Numbered from the stretch's first letter, positions 42,389 to 52,132 are shown. The stretch: 64,000 nt of DNA from Dechloromonas sp. (GCA_028687035.1 JAQUAX010000011.1:80016-144015); one strand, 5' to 3'. The notes: generated by a model from the sequence alone, not told the origin. Numbers and translations: made by a program.

Positions 42389-42775
42389 ATGTCCAACGTC
42401 CCGTCCCACCTCAAGTACGCCGCCTCGCACGAGTGGGTGCTGAAGAACGCCGACGGCAGCGTCACCATCGGCATCACCGACCACGCGCAGGAAGCGCTCG
42501 GCGACCTCGTCTTCGTCGAGCTGCCGGAAGTCGGCGCGCATTACGATGCCGACAAGGAAATCGCCGTCGTCGAATCGGTCAAGGCCGCCGCCGACGTCTA
42601 TGCGCCGATCGCCGGTACCGTCACCGAAGTGAACCAGGCCGCCGCCGACGCGCCGGAATCGGTCAATGCCGACGCCTACGCCGCCTGGCTGTTCAAGATG
42701 ACGCCGGACAACCTGGCCGACGTCGATGCGCTGCTCGACGCCGCCGGCTACCAGGCCGTCGCCGACGCCGAGTAA
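42389..42775 (+). CDS. gcvH: Glycine cleavage system H protein
   Basis: This 128-residue lipoyl carrier shuttles the aminomethyl group. The lipoyl-lysine sits in [17 protein letters not shown] (Lys near residue 64). The ribosome site AGGAG precedes the ATG. It is placed 21 bases after gcvT and 3 bases before gcvP. Confidence 0.97.
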   Translation: MSNVPSHLKYAASHEWVLKNADGSVTIGITDHAQEALGDLVFVELPEVGAHYDADKEIAVVESVKAAADVYAPIAGTVTEVNQAAADAPESVNADAYAAWLFKMTPDNLADVDALLDAAGYQAVADAE

Positions 42776-42778
42776 GCC

Positions 42779-45637
42779 ATGGACCAGCCCCTTTCCCTGC
42801 AGGCGCTCGAGCAGCGCGACGAGTTCATCCACCGCCATATCGGCCCCTGCGCCGCCGAGACGGCCGGGATGCTCGCCGCGATCGGCGCCGACAGCCTCGA
42901 CGCGCTGATAGCCCAGACCGTTCCCGCCGCGATCCGCCTGCCGGCCGAGCTGCCGCTACCGGCGCCGCGCCGCGAGCACGAGGCGCTGGCCGACCTGAAG
43001 GCCATCGCGCAGAAGAACGTCGTCGCCCGCTCGTGCATCGGCATGGGCTACTACGACACGCTGACGCCCAAGGTCATCCTGCGCAACGTCATGGAAAACC
43101 CGGGCTGGTACACCGCCTACACCCCTTACCAGGCCGAGATCGCCCAGGGCCGGCTGGAAGCGCTGATGAACTTCCAGCAGGTCGTCGTCGACCTGACCGG
43201 CCTCGAAATCGCCAACGCCTCGCTGCTCGACGAAGCCACCGCCGCCGCCGAGGCGATGGCGATGGCACGCCGCGTGTCGAAGTCGAAATCCAACCGCTTC
43301 CTGGTCGATGCCAGCGTCTTCCCGCAGACGCTCGACGTCGTGCGTACCCGCGCCGGCTACTTCGGCTTCGAACTGGTGATCGCCGCGGTCGACCGCATGC
43401 CGGACGGCGAATTCTTCGGCGCGCTGCTGCAGAACCCCGGCGATGACGGCGAAGTCCGCGACCTGACCGACACCATCGCCGCGCTGAAGGCCAGGGGCGC
43501 GACGGTCGCCGTCGCCTGCGACCTGATGGCGCAGGTGCTGATCAAGTCGCCGGGCGCGATGGGCGCCGACATCGCGCTCGGCTCCAGCCAGCGCTTCGGC
43601 ATCCCGATGGGCTTCGGCGGACCGCACGCCGCCTTCTTCGCGACCCGCGAAGCCTGCGTGCGCTCGATGCCGGGCCGCATCATCGGCGTCTCGAAGGACG
43701 CCCGCGGCCACACCGCCTACCGGATGACGCTGCAGACGCGCGAACAGCACATCCGCCGCGAGAAAGCCAATTCCAACATCTGCACATCCCAGGTGCTGCT
43801 CGCCAACATGGCCGGCCTGTACGCGGTCTACCACGGCCCGGCCGGCCTGAAGACCATCGCACGCCGCATCCACCGGCTGACCGGCATGCTGGTCGAAGGC
43901 CTGAAATCGGCCGGCGTCGAGGTGTCGACCGCGCAATTCTTCGACACCGTCCGGGTCCGGACCGACCGCGACGTGCCCGGCTACAACCTGCGCGCGGTCG
44001 ACGCGCAAACCCGGGGCATTTCCTTCGACGAGACGACCACCGCCGCCGACGTCGCCGCGATCCTGCTGGCGCTGACCGGCAAGACCGCCGACCTCGCCGC
44101 GCTCGACGCCGCCGCCGCGGCCAGCAGCCCGCTGGCCGGCCTCTTGCGCGACGACGCCATCCTGACCCACCCGGTGTTCAACACGCACCACACCGAGCAC
44201 GAGATGCTGCGCTACCTGAAGTCGCTGCAGAACAGGGACCTCACGCTCGACCACTCGATGATCTCGCTCGGCTCGTGCACGATGAAGCTGAACGCGACCA
44301 GCGAGATGATCCCGGTGACCTGGCCGGAATTCGGCGGCATCCACCCGTTCGCGCCGCGCGAGCAGGTCGCCGGCTACCTCGAGATGATCGCCGGCCTGAC
44401 CGAATGGCTGAAGACGGTGACCGGCTTCGACGCCATCTGCATACAGCCGAACTCCGGCGCGCAGGGCGAATACGCCGGCCTGGTCGCGATCGACCGCTAC
44501 CACGCCAGCCGCGGCGAAGGCCACCGCAAGGTCTGCCTGATCCCCAAGTCGGCGCACGGCACCAACCCGGCGACCGCCCAGATGGCCGGCATGCAGGTCG
44601 TCGTCGTCGATTGCGACAGCAACGGCAACGTCGATATCGCCGACCTCGAGGCCAAGGCCGAGGAACACAAGGACGACCTCGCCTGCCTGATGATCACCTA
44701 CCCGTCGACGCACGGCGTGTTCGAGGAAGCGATCAAGGACATCTGCGCCATCGTGCATGCCCACGGCGGCCAGGTGTATATGGACGGCGCCAACCTCAAC
44801 GCCCAGGTCGGCCTGACCTCGCCCGGCTTCATCGGCGCCGACGTCAGCCACATGAACCTGCACAAGACCTTCGCCATCCCGCACGGCGGCGGCGGACCGG
44901 GCATGGGCCCGATCGGCCTGAAGGCGCACCTCGCCCCGTTCATGGCCGACCACGCGGTCGCCGCGACCGGCCCGGCCGACCGCGTCAATGCCGGCCAGGG
45001 CGCGGTGTCCGCCGCCCCCTTCGGCTCCGCGTCGATCCTGCCGATTTCCTGGATGTACCTGGCGATGCTCGGCGGCGAAGGCGTCAGGAAGGCGACGCAA
45101 TACGCCATCCTGAATGCCAACTACGTCGCCAGCCGCCTGCAGGCGCACTACCCGGTGCTCTACGTCGGCAGCAACGGCCGCGTCGCCCACGAGTGCATCC
45201 TCGACATCCGCCCGATCAAGGCCGCCACCGGCATCGCCGAGATCGACATCGCCAAGCGCCTGATGGACTACGGTTTCCATGCGCCGACGGTGTCCTTCCC
45301 GGTCGCCGGCACGATCATGGTCGAGCCGACCGAATCGGAATCGAAGGCCGAACTCGACCGCTTCGTCGAGGCGATGATCAGCATCCGCAACGAAATCCGC
45401 CGCATCGAAGCGGGCGAGTGGCCGGCTGACAACAACCCGCTGAAGAACGCGCCGCACACCCAGGCCGACGTGATCGAGGGCGAATGGACGCGCCCGTACA
45501 GCCGCGAGGAAGCCGTCTTCCCGCTGCCCTGGGTCAAGGCCAACAAGTTCTGGCCGAGCGTCAATCGCATCGACGATGTGTATGGCGACCGCCACCTGAA
45601 CTGCGCCTGCCCGCCGATGGCGTCCTACGAGGACTGA
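42779..45637 (+). CDS. gcvP: Glycine dehydrogenase (decarboxylating), P protein
   Basis: This 952-residue homodimer-type P protein uses pyridoxal phosphate to decarboxylate glycine. The PLP lysine is in [18 protein letters not shown], and the early glycine-rich [13 protein letters not shown] and [14 protein letters not shown] are typical. The length agrees with single-gene GcvP of proteobacteria (about 950). The last gene of the riboswitch operon proper, it may read into the next small gene. Confidence 0.97.
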   Translation: MDQPLSLQALEQRDEFIHRHIGPCAAETAGMLAAIGADSLDALIAQTVPAAIRLPAELPLPAPRREHEALADLKAIAQKNVVARSCIGMGYYDTLTPKVILRNVMENPGWYTAYTPYQAEIAQGRLEALMNFQQVVVDLTGLEIANASLLDEATAAAEAMAMARRVSKSKSNRFLVDASVFPQTLDVVRTRAGYFGFELVIAAVDRMPDGEFFGALLQNPGDDGEVRDLTDTIAALKARGATVAVACDLMAQVLIKSPGAMGADIALGSSQRFGIPMGFGGPHAAFFATREACVRSMPGRIIGVSKDARGHTAYRMTLQTREQHIRREKANSNICTSQVLLANMAGLYAVYHGPAGLKTIARRIHRLTGMLVEGLKSAGVEVSTAQFFDTVRVRTDRDVPGYNLRAVDAQTRGISFDETTTAADVAAILLALTGKTADLAALDAAAAASSPLAGLLRDDAILTHPVFNTHHTEHEMLRYLKSLQNRDLTLDHSMISLGSCTMKLNATSEMIPVTWPEFGGIHPFAPREQVAGYLEMIAGLTEWLKTVTGFDAICIQPNSGAQGEYAGLVAIDRYHASRGEGHRKVCLIPKSAHGTNPATAQMAGMQVVVVDCDSNGNVDIADLEAKAEEHKDDLACLMITYPSTHGVFEEAIKDICAIVHAHGGQVYMDGANLNAQVGLTSPGFIGADVSHMNLHKTFAIPHGGGGPGMGPIGLKAHLAPFMADHAVAATGPADRVNAGQGAVSAAPFGSASILPISWMYLAMLGGEGVRKATQYAILNANYVASRLQAHYPVLYVGSNGRVAHECILDIRPIKAATGIAEIDIAKRLMDYGFHAPTVSFPVAGTIMVEPTESESKAELDRFVEAMISIRNEIRRIEAGEWPADNNPLKNAPHTQADVIEGEWTRPYSREEAVFPLPWVKANKFWPSVNRIDDVYGDRHLNCACPPMASYED

Positions 45638-45650
45638 GGGTCGACGCATC

Positions 45651-46172
45651 GTGGTCGACCTGAGCGCCATCGCCAAGTGGCCCAACGTCCCCGCCTGCTA
45701 CGAGTGGCTGTCGCTCGACCGGCGCGGGGACTGGCGGCTGCGCGGCGAGCGCGTCACGCACCGCGGCCTGATCGACTTCATCAACCGCCAGTACGCGGTC
45801 GATGAAGCCGGCCGCGGCGTCGTGCACAACGGCCCGCAGCGGGTCTATGTCGATCTCGCCGGCACGCCGTGGATCTTCCGCCGCGACGGCGACGCCTTCG
45901 TCGCCCACACCGGCCGGCCGGCCGGCGACATCCTCTCCGTCCATCTCGACGACGGCGGCAGCCTGCTGTTCGAAACGGAGCTCGGCATCGGCCTGCTCGA
46001 CGACCGCGACCTCGCCGCAACGCTGGCCGAATGCGCGGCGACCGACGCCGACTGGGAAGCCCTGCTCGCCGGCGAGGCGCGCGCCGTCACCTGGCGCGGC
46101 CACGCGATCCGGCCGATTCTCGCGGTCGACCTGCCGAAACGCTTCAATTTCGAGCCGCGACCGCGGCCCTGA
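45651..46172 (+). CDS. Conserved hypothetical protein after gcvP
   Basis: This 173-residue acidic protein starts with GTG 13 bases after gcvP. It is a mostly beta protein with WPNVPACYEWLSLDRRGDW near the start, a paired motif GVVHNGPQRVYVDLAGTPWIFRRDG, and a C-terminal NFEPRPRP (strings given in parts of at most 20 residues are YEWLSLDRRGDW and QRVYVDLAGTPWIFRR). I believe it belongs to a proteobacterial DUF of about 170 residues that has no known role, but I cannot name it safely. Co-transcription with gcvTHP is likely. Confidence 0.7.
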   Translation: MVDLSAIAKWPNVPACYEWLSLDRRGDWRLRGERVTHRGLIDFINRQYAVDEAGRGVVHNGPQRVYVDLAGTPWIFRRDGDAFVAHTGRPAGDILSVHLDDGGSLLFETELGIGLLDDRDLAATLAECAATDADWEALLAGEARAVTWRGHAIRPILAVDLPKRFNFEPRPRP

Positions 46173-46178
46173 CCGCGC

Positions 46179-47174
46179 TCAGCCCAGCCCGTTCGCCTGG
46201 CGCCACGCCTCGACTTCGGCCAGTTCGCCGGCCGCATCGGCCTGCAGCAGCAACTTGCGCTGACGGGCGCTGAGTTCCGCCGGAAAAACCGGCGCCAGCC
46301 GGACGACCAGATCGCCCGCCCGGCTGCGCCCCCGCCCCGGGTAGCCGCGCCCGACGATGCGGATTTCCCGGCTTTCCGGGCGGCCGGCATCGAGCCTGTG
46401 CGTGACGAGGCCGGCCGGCGACGGCAGCTCGATCTCGCCGCCGGCGATCAGCGCCAGCGCACTGACCGGCATCGCGTAATGCAGGTCGCGGCCGTCCAGG
46501 CGGTACAGCGGATGCGAGCGGAGCAGCACGGTCAGGTAGAGATCGCCCGGCGCGCGCTCGTCGTCGCCGGGCTCGCCCTGCCCGGCCAGGCGCAGTTCGT
46601 CGCCGGGCAGCATGCCGGGCGGCACGGCGATCTCCAGGCTGACTTCGGCGGTCCGCCGGCCGCTGCCGCCGCAATCGGGGCAGATGCGCTCGGTGAACAG
46701 GCCGCGCCCGGCGCACTCGGTACAGGCGACCAGCCCCTGGCGGCCACGGCTGACCCGGCCGCTGCCGTGACAGGCGGCGCAGAAGCGCGTCCTGGCGATG
46801 CCGGCTTCGCCGCTGCCGGCGCAGGTCGGACAGGGGCGGCCGCGCACGTAGCTGATCGTCTTGCGGCAGCCGGCGGCGCCCTCTTCGATGCCGATTTCGA
46901 AATTGAGCCGGATGTCGGCGGCGCGCGGGACTTCTTCCGCGGTCGACGGCGCATCGGCGGCATTTTCGGCAGCCTCGTTTTCGGCTCCGGCCGGCTCGTC
47001 GACCGCGAGCAGCCGGTCGTAGGCGGCACGGATCTGCTTGAAGCGCTCGGTCGCTTCCGGATGGTCGCTGCGGTCCGGGTGCCAGCGCATCGCCAGCCGG
47101 CGGTAGGCCCGCTTCCATTCGGCAGGGCCGGCGTCGCGCCCGACGCCGAGGATCGCGTACGGATCGATGCTCAT
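46179..47174 (-). CDS. DnaJ-like co-chaperone with four Cys-rich motifs but no G/F region
   Basis: This 331-residue protein has an N-terminal J domain with the HPD motif (RLAMRWHPDRSD, about residues 3-60) and an acidic Glu/Ala-rich linker in place of the usual Gly/Phe-rich segment. A zinc domain follows with four CxxCxGxG-type repeats (CPTCAGSG, CAACHGSG, CTECAGRG, CPDCGGSG), then a DnaJ C-terminal substrate domain. It would stimulate DnaK. It is not the dnaK-linked dnaJ. The start overlaps the ureohydrolase stop (ATGA). Confidence 0.85.
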   Translation of the reverse strand: MSIDPYAILGVGRDAGPAEWKRAYRRLAMRWHPDRSDHPEATERFKQIRAAYDRLLAVDEPAGAENEAAENAADAPSTAEEVPRAADIRLNFEIGIEEGAAGCRKTISYVRGRPCPTCAGSGEAGIARTRFCAACHGSGRVSRGRQGLVACTECAGRGLFTERICPDCGGSGRRTAEVSLEIAVPPGMLPGDELRLAGQGEPGDDERAPGDLYLTVLLRSHPLYRLDGRDLHYAMPVSALALIAGGEIELPSPAGLVTHRLDAGRPESREIRIVGRGYPGRGRSRAGDLVVRLAPVFPAELSARQRKLLLQADAAGELAEVEAWRQANGLG

Positions 47175-48064
47175 GCCGGACCCTCCGGCAGGATTTCGGC
47201 GATCAGCTGCGTGATCAGTTCGGCGGTCATGCCGTGGCGGTCGCGATCCGGGTTGTACTCGACGATTTCCAGCGCCCTCAGGCCGGGCTGGCCGGACAGC
47301 CGGCGCAAGGCGTCGAGCGCATCGCTGGCCGGCAGGCCTTCCGGCTCGGGACTGCCGACCCCGGGCGCCAGCCGCGGATCGACCGCGTCGAGGTCGAGCG
47401 TGATGCCGAAGCCGCCCGGGGCGGCGGCGACGATCGCCGAGGCCTCGGCCAGGCAGTCGGCGAAACCGCGCCGCCCGATCTCTTCGCCGTCGATGACGCG
47501 CACGCCGGTCCGGCGCAGGAATTCGATTTCCTCGGGTTCCCAGCTGCGCGGCCCGAGCACCACGGCGTGCGCCGCGGCGACCTGGACGCCGGCCAGCCCG
47601 ATGTTGAGCAGGCGCTTGTCGCCCCGGCCGAGCAGGCAGGCCAGCGGCATGCCGTGGATGGCGCCGGAATGGGAGGTTTCCGGCGTATGGCTGTCGAGAT
47701 GGGCGTCGATCCACAGCAGCCCGACCGGCAGTCCGGCATGGCGCGCGACGCCGCCCCAGGTGCCGATCGCCACCGAGTGATCGCCGCCGATCACCAGCGG
47801 GAACTCGCCGGCGCCCAGCGCCACCCCGACCTCGTCGGCCAGGTGCCGGCACAGCCCGGCGATGCGCACGGTCCGGCCCGCCTCGGCCGGCGGGAACAGC
47901 GTCCGCCCCCAGGCTATGTCGGGATGGTGTTCGAGTTCGTGCCAGGCCTGCGAGCGATGGAAGGCGACCGGACCGTCCTCGCATCGCCGGTCCTGCGCGC
48001 CGAGTCCGCTGGCGGCGCCGATGATCCGGACGCGCCGTGCCGGATGGGCGGGAGACGGCTTCAC
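47171..48064 (-). CDS. Ureohydrolase-family (arginase-like) protein
   Basis: This 297-residue protein of the arginase/agmatinase family carries the binuclear manganese motifs GGDHSVAIGTWGG, WIDAHLDSHTPETS and TLDLDAVDP. The spacing and the motif HGMPLACLLG agree with arginase more than agmatinase, but the substrate is not proved. The start is a GTG. It is coupled to the DnaJ-like gene. Confidence 0.85.
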   Translation of the reverse strand: MKPSPAHPARRVRIIGAASGLGAQDRRCEDGPVAFHRSQAWHELEHHPDIAWGRTLFPPAEAGRTVRIAGLCRHLADEVGVALGAGEFPLVIGGDHSVAIGTWGGVARHAGLPVGLLWIDAHLDSHTPETSHSGAIHGMPLACLLGRGDKRLLNIGLAGVQVAAAHAVVLGPRSWEPEEIEFLRRTGVRVIDGEEIGRRGFADCLAEASAIVAAAPGGFGITLDLDAVDPRLAPGVGSPEPEGLPASDALDALRRLSGQPGLRALEIVEYNPDRDRHGMTAELITQLIAEILPEGPA

Positions 48065-48083
48065 TGCCGCCCCCGGACAACAA

Positions 48084-48105
48084 AAGGCGCCCCGGAAGGC
48101 GCCTT
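48084..48105 (-). terminator. Intrinsic terminator upstream of the arginase-like gene
   Basis: On the minus strand AAGGCGCC-TTCCGG-GGCGCCTT is followed by TTGTTG. It ends transcripts from the small secreted-protein gene at 48219 before the arginase-like gene. Confidence 0.7.
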
Positions 48106-48218
48106 CCCCACCCTGCGGCGGGCTTCAGAAAACAGGAAACTCATTTAACAATCGTCGGTTTGGTCAAAAATCCGGATTCGGCCGCCGGAGAACGGGCCCG
48201 GTCCGTTCGGCGCGCAAC

Positions 48219-48503
48219 TCAATGCTTGCCGCCCTTCACCTTGTGTTCCTTGTTCTGATCCTTGACCTTCTTGTCCGGGTGGTCGTGCATCAGCCCCTGA
48301 TCACTCTTCCGTTCGGCGGAGCGCTCGTCCCCCTTCATCTGGGTACCGGTGGCCGGACTGTTGGCGTTTTCCCAGCCCGAACCGCTCATGTGCTGGGCGG
48401 CCGCCGGTTCGCGATCCGCTTTGCCTTCCTTCTTGGCATGCGCCAGCGGCGCCAGGCCAAGCGCCAGTGCAACGGCAGCAGCGACAGCAAGGTTCTTCGA
48501 CAT
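48219..48503 (-). CDS. Small secreted, Lys/His/Asp-rich protein
   Basis: This 94-residue protein has a clear signal peptide (LAVAAAVALALGLAPLAHA) and a highly charged mature part ending in HDHPDKKVKDQNKEHKVKGG. The start at 48503 has AAGGAG five bases upstream. The composition suggests a disordered periplasmic protein, possibly metal-binding through its histidines; no family was recognised. Confidence 0.7.
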   Translation of the reverse strand: MSKNLAVAAAVALALGLAPLAHAKKEGKADREPAAAQHMSGSGWENANSPATGTQMKGDERSAERKSDQGLMHDHPDKKVKDQNKEHKVKGGKH

Positions 48504-48654
48504 GGCTTGCTCCTTGCGAATGATGTGGGAAGCCAAGCATAGGCCTGCCCGAGCCTTTTGGCCAGTCAGAGCCGATTCAAAATGGGTATTTTTTGCCTTT
48601 ATCTAATTGTTAATATATTTTTAGATTGTGATCCACCCATTTTCGAGGCCTATC

Positions 48655-48870
48655 ATGGGCACCACCAGTGAACGCCGCCGCCGGGAAGATCGCCGGCAGG
48701 TCGACCTGGGTCCGCCGCCAGACTGCTTCGAACGTCGTCGCAGCGTCGAGCGACGGTTGCCGCAAGTCGATATCCGGAACATGTCGGAAGCCGAATGGCT
48801 GAGCTATTTCGGCGACGGCACCCCGTCGCAATTCATGCACAGTGCAGCGGGTCCGCCGCGTACGCACTGA
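48655..48870 (+). CDS. Small Arg-rich hypothetical protein
   Basis: This 71-residue protein starts with TTSERRRREDRRQVDLGPPP and continues through FERRRSVERRLPQVDI and MSEAEWLSYFGD. It follows an AT-rich stretch suited to a promoter (48590-48640) and is followed by a strong terminator, which supports a real monocistronic gene. No family recognised. The front half could bind nucleic acid. Confidence 0.6.
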   Translation: MGTTSERRRREDRRQVDLGPPPDCFERRRSVERRLPQVDIRNMSEAEWLSYFGDGTPSQFMHSAAGPPRTH

Positions 48871-48892
48871 AATCGCGTGCGGTGGACGACAA

Positions 48893-48920
48893 AAAAGCCT
48901 GCGTTTCCACGCAGGCTTTT
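48893..48920. terminator. Bidirectional intrinsic terminator
   Basis: AAAAGCCTGCGT / ACGCAGGCTTTT (12 bp, short loop) has T-rich flanks on both strands (TTTTCATTTT on plus, TTTTTTG on minus). It ends the small gene at 48655 and the minus-strand membrane peptide gene at 48999. Confidence 0.85.
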
Positions 48921-48998
48921 CATTTTCCGCCCGAAGCGGACGTCCGGATGAGGCTGTCGGGCACCGCGCAGGCGCTGCCCGGCTCTCCGTGGAAGAGG

Positions 48999-49109
48999 TC
49001 AGACGCCTTCGTGGTAAGCCTTTTTCGAAGCCAGCTTGACCGCCATCAGGCAGGCCAGGCCAAAGATCGCGACGGCGAAGCCGATGCCCATGTAGGAGAT
49101 TTCGTCCAT
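48999..49109 (-). CDS. 36-residue single-span membrane peptide
   Basis: A short ORF (ATG at 49109, TGA at 48999-49001) has a ribosome site GAGG 5 bases before the ATG and an upstream AT-rich region. The product begins MDEISYMGIGF, has one hydrophobic helix (FAVAIFGLACLMAVKLA) and ends in a basic segment (SKKAYHEGV). Size and form are those of small subunits of membrane complexes (CydX, KdpF or CcoS-like in form only); no relation to any of these is evident. It lies 127 bases downstream of the efflux adaptor and before a terminator. Confidence 0.6.
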   Translation of the reverse strand: MDEISYMGIGFAVAIFGLACLMAVKLASKKAYHEGV

Positions 49110-49235
49110 AAGTGCCTCATCAAAGATAATTGTTAAAAACGAGGCGAATTAGACAAGTGTCCGGCAATAAGTTCCCGGGCGGCAGTATTTTTTGACCGGC
49201 CCCGGGGTGACGAGGGACCGCGCCGGTCGAGCGGG

Positions 49236-50462
49236 CTATTTCCCGGACGTCGGCGGAGAGACGGACGGAACACTGGCCGCCGAAACCAGCCGGGCGCTGT
49301 CCCGCGCCCCCCGCTTTGCCGGCTCGTCGCTGCGCCCCGACGGCGCCTCGCCGACCTGCACGGGATCGCCGGCCTTGAGGCCTGAATGGGGCGCCTCGAC
49401 GACGCGCGCATCCTGTTCGAGGCCGGAGGCGATTTCCACCCAGCCGTCGATTTCCCGCTCGGTCGAAACCTCGACCGGACGCAACCGGTTGTCGTCGCCG
49501 ACCGTGAATACCCGGGCGCCGCCGGCTTCCTGGAGGATGGCCCGGACCGGCAGAAGGAGAACCTTGCGCTTGCCGACTTCGATCGTCCCGGTGGCCATCA
49601 GCCCGGCCTTCAGATTGCTCTCCGCCGCCAGATCGACGTAGGCCAGACCTTTGCCGCTGACCATATCGACCGTCGGCGAGACCTGGCGGACCTTGCCCTT
49701 GACGCCGCCGCCGAGCGGGCTATGGACGATCGCCGGCTGACCGGCCCTGACCCGCAGCAGCATCTCGCCCTTCAGTTCGGCCCGCCATTCGATCCGCCCC
49801 TGCCGGATCAGCCGGAACAGCTCGCCGCCGGCCGACACGATCGCGCCCTCGACGGCGGAACGCGACGAGATGACCCCGTCGTCGGGCGCGACCAGCGTCG
49901 CGAAACCGAGCCGGAGCTGCTGCTTCTTGACCTGGGCGCGCGCCGCATCGACACGCGCCCCGGCCGTCTGTTTCTGCGTCTCGTACAGGGTCAGGTCCTG
50001 CTGGCTGATGCCGCCGGTCGGCGCCAGCCGGTTGGCCCGGACCAGCGTCGCGGTCGCCTGGGCGAGCGCCGCTTCCGCTTCGACCAGCTGGGCTTTCGCA
50101 GCGTCCAGTTCGGCTTCGACGGTCGAGGCGTTCAAGCGGGCGAGCACCTGCCCCTTCCTGACGACATCGCCGACGTTGGCCAGGACGCTGACCAGACGCA
50201 GGCCGCCGACTTCGGCGCCGATATGGCTTTCCTGCCAGGGCATCAGGTAACCCTGCGCCTCGAGATGTTCGGCGCGGACCTCGACGCGCGGCCGGAGCAC
50301 GCTGACCACCGCGGGTTGCGCCGGCGCCTCGGCCGGCCTGGCGGCGGCCGGAGTGCCCGCCTGCGGCTGGGCATGAACCCCCGCCGCCGGAGCGATCGAC
50401 AGGACCAGCGGCATGCAGACGGCCGCAAGCAGCTTCAGGGACGGATTTTTCAGCATCGGCAT
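49236..50462 (-). CDS. Periplasmic adaptor (membrane-fusion) subunit of an efflux system
   Basis: This 408-residue HlyD/AcrA-type adaptor has a signal peptide (KLLAAVCMPLVLSIAPAAGVHA). A lipoyl/barrel-sandwich part follows (GAEVGGLRLVSVLANVGDVV), then a helical hairpin (about 135-205) and beta-barrel domains (LVAPDDGVISSRSAVEGAIV). The C-terminal Ser/Pro-rich tail is unstructured. The partner outer-membrane protein gene is 1 base upstream, but no inner-membrane RND, MFS or ABC pump gene is next to them. Confidence 0.88.
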   Translation of the reverse strand: MPMLKNPSLKLLAAVCMPLVLSIAPAAGVHAQPQAGTPAAARPAEAPAQPAVVSVLRPRVEVRAEHLEAQGYLMPWQESHIGAEVGGLRLVSVLANVGDVVRKGQVLARLNASTVEAELDAAKAQLVEAEAALAQATATLVRANRLAPTGGISQQDLTLYETQKQTAGARVDAARAQVKKQQLRLGFATLVAPDDGVISSRSAVEGAIVSAGGELFRLIRQGRIEWRAELKGEMLLRVRAGQPAIVHSPLGGGVKGKVRQVSPTVDMVSGKGLAYVDLAAESNLKAGLMATGTIEVGKRKVLLLPVRAILQEAGGARVFTVGDDNRLRPVEVSTEREIDGWVEIASGLEQDARVVEAPHSGLKAGDPVQVGEAPSGRSDEPAKRGARDSARLVSAASVPSVSPPTSGK

Positions 50463-50463
50463 G

Positions 50464-51948
50464 TCAGTTGGCCTGGGCTTCCCTTGCCGCGACGGGGCCC
50501 GGCGATGCGGCCGCCGGCGGATCGTGGGCGGCCGCGCCGCCGGTCGAGCGATGCAGCGCGACCCAGGCCTGCAGCCGCTCCTGCTGCACGGCCAGCAGGG
50601 TTTGCTGGGCACCGAGCATCGCGCGCCGCGCGTCCTCCAGTTCCAGCAAGTTGCTGGCCCCTTCGCGGTAGCGGATCTCGACCGCGTCGAAGTAGCTCTG
50701 GTACTGCGCCGCGGAGACGCGCGCATTCTCGGCCCGTTCGTGGGCCGCGGCGTAGCGGGTCAGCGCGTCCTCGACTTCCTGGATCGCCGCCCTCGCCCGC
50801 AGCCTGAATTCGGCCAGCGCCTCGTCGTAGCGCGAGCGCGCCTGCTCGACCGCCGCGGCCCGGCGGCCGCCGTCGAAAATCGGCAGGCTCAGCGACGGGC
50901 CGAACGACCAGGTTCCGAACGACAGCCCACCGCTGCTGCCGCCGCCCGTCACCGAATAGCCCAGCGACCCGTTCAGCGCGAGCCTCGGGTAGCGGTCGGC
51001 CTCGGCCAGCCCGATGTCGGCCGAGGCCGCGGCGAGGCGGCGCTCGGCCGCCCGGATGTCGGGACGCCGGACCAGCGCGTCGCCGGGAATGGCGATATCG
51101 AAATGCCGGGGCACCGGCAGGCGGTCGAGCCCGGTCGGCTTTTCGGCCAGGATGGCCATCAGCGCCGGACGCGCGACGCCGGTCAGCCGGGTCAGCAGGT
51201 TTTCCAGGCGGCCGCATTGCGAGCGGGTCGCCGCCAGCTGCGTCTTCGCCTCGGCGACCGAGGCCGCGCTGCGGATGCCCTGGTAAGGCGCCGTGAACCC
51301 GGTCTCGACGCTGGCCGCGGTCAGCTGCGCCGTCGCCTCGCGGGACGCGACGTCCTGCTCGCTGAGGGCGACGTGCGACTGGCAGGCCCGGTAGCCCAGG
51401 TAGGCATCGGCGACATCGGCCGCCAGGCTGACCTGCGTATCCGCCAGCGAAGCCAGCTGCGCGGCCTCGCGCGCCAGCGCCCCCTCCTTGCCGCGCCGCA
51501 CCGCGCCGAACAGGTCGATTTCCCACGCCGAGTTCATCGACAGCCAGGATTCGCTGTAACGCTGCCCGCCGGCATCGCCGACCGCCTGCGTGGCGCCGGC
51601 GCCGCCGTCGACGGATGGCGAAGCCGCGGCCGCCGTCTGCACATAGGCCGCACGCACCTGGCGCAGCTTGGCCGTCGCCGCCTCGACGGTGGGGCTGCCG
51701 GCCAGGGCTTCGCCGACCAGCCGGTCGAGCGCCGGATCCGACAAGTCGCTCCACCAGCGGGCCGGATGCGCGTGAGCGAGCGCGCCGGGTCCGTGCTCGG
51801 CCGCGGTATCGGTCGGCGACGTCCAGCGGGCGGGCACATCCTTCGCCGACAGGGTCGGCGTCACATAATCCGGGCCGACGGCAGCGCAGCCGGACAGGGT
51901 CACAACGATCAGGGCGGGTAGCCAGCGGTAGGCTTGGCGAAAGGACAT
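50464..51948 (-). CDS. NodT-family outer-membrane efflux lipoprotein
   Basis: This 494-residue TolC-like outer-membrane factor of the NodT/OprM lipoprotein family starts at the ATG at 51948. The lipobox is VVTLSGC (Cys near residue 20), followed by the typical start AAVGPDYVTP. Two repeats of the OEP fold are visible, with RPDIRAAERRLAAASADIG and YREGASNLLELEDARR as family motifs. It is the first gene of the two-gene operon with the adaptor. Confidence 0.92.
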   Translation of the reverse strand: MSFRQAYRWLPALIVVTLSGCAAVGPDYVTPTLSAKDVPARWTSPTDTAAEHGPGALAHAHPARWWSDLSDPALDRLVGEALAGSPTVEAATAKLRQVRAAYVQTAAAASPSVDGGAGATQAVGDAGGQRYSESWLSMNSAWEIDLFGAVRRGKEGALAREAAQLASLADTQVSLAADVADAYLGYRACQSHVALSEQDVASREATAQLTAASVETGFTAPYQGIRSAASVAEAKTQLAATRSQCGRLENLLTRLTGVARPALMAILAEKPTGLDRLPVPRHFDIAIPGDALVRRPDIRAAERRLAAASADIGLAEADRYPRLALNGSLGYSVTGGGSSGGLSFGTWSFGPSLSLPIFDGGRRAAAVEQARSRYDEALAEFRLRARAAIQEVEDALTRYAAAHERAENARVSAAQYQSYFDAVEIRYREGASNLLELEDARRAMLGAQQTLLAVQQERLQAWVALHRSTGGAAAHDPPAAASPGPVAAREAQAN

Positions 51949-52100
51949 CCGGGTTTCCAAGACAGTTTCGGGACGACGCTCCGCATCCTGCGGCCGCCCC
52001 GCGGAGGGGCGACAAGGCGTCGAACCGGCTTGAGCGCCATTTTAGTCGCCGGCAGGAGACAGGAGTTTGACGGTATGTGACGGCCAGCCCAAAAACAAAA

Positions 52101-52118
52101 ACGCCCCTGACGGGGCGT
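52101..52118 (-). terminator. Intrinsic terminator of tRNA-Ser
   Basis: On the minus strand ACGCCCC-GTCA-GGGGCGT is followed by TTTTGTTTTT, 15 bases after the tRNA 3' end. Confidence 0.85.
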
Positions 52119-52132
52119 ATTTGCTTGTTGCT

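Noticed and set aside
42956..45685. A 909-codon open frame opposite gcvP
   Set aside because: It is a shadow of gcvP on the other strand. The gcvP product is full-length with all motifs.
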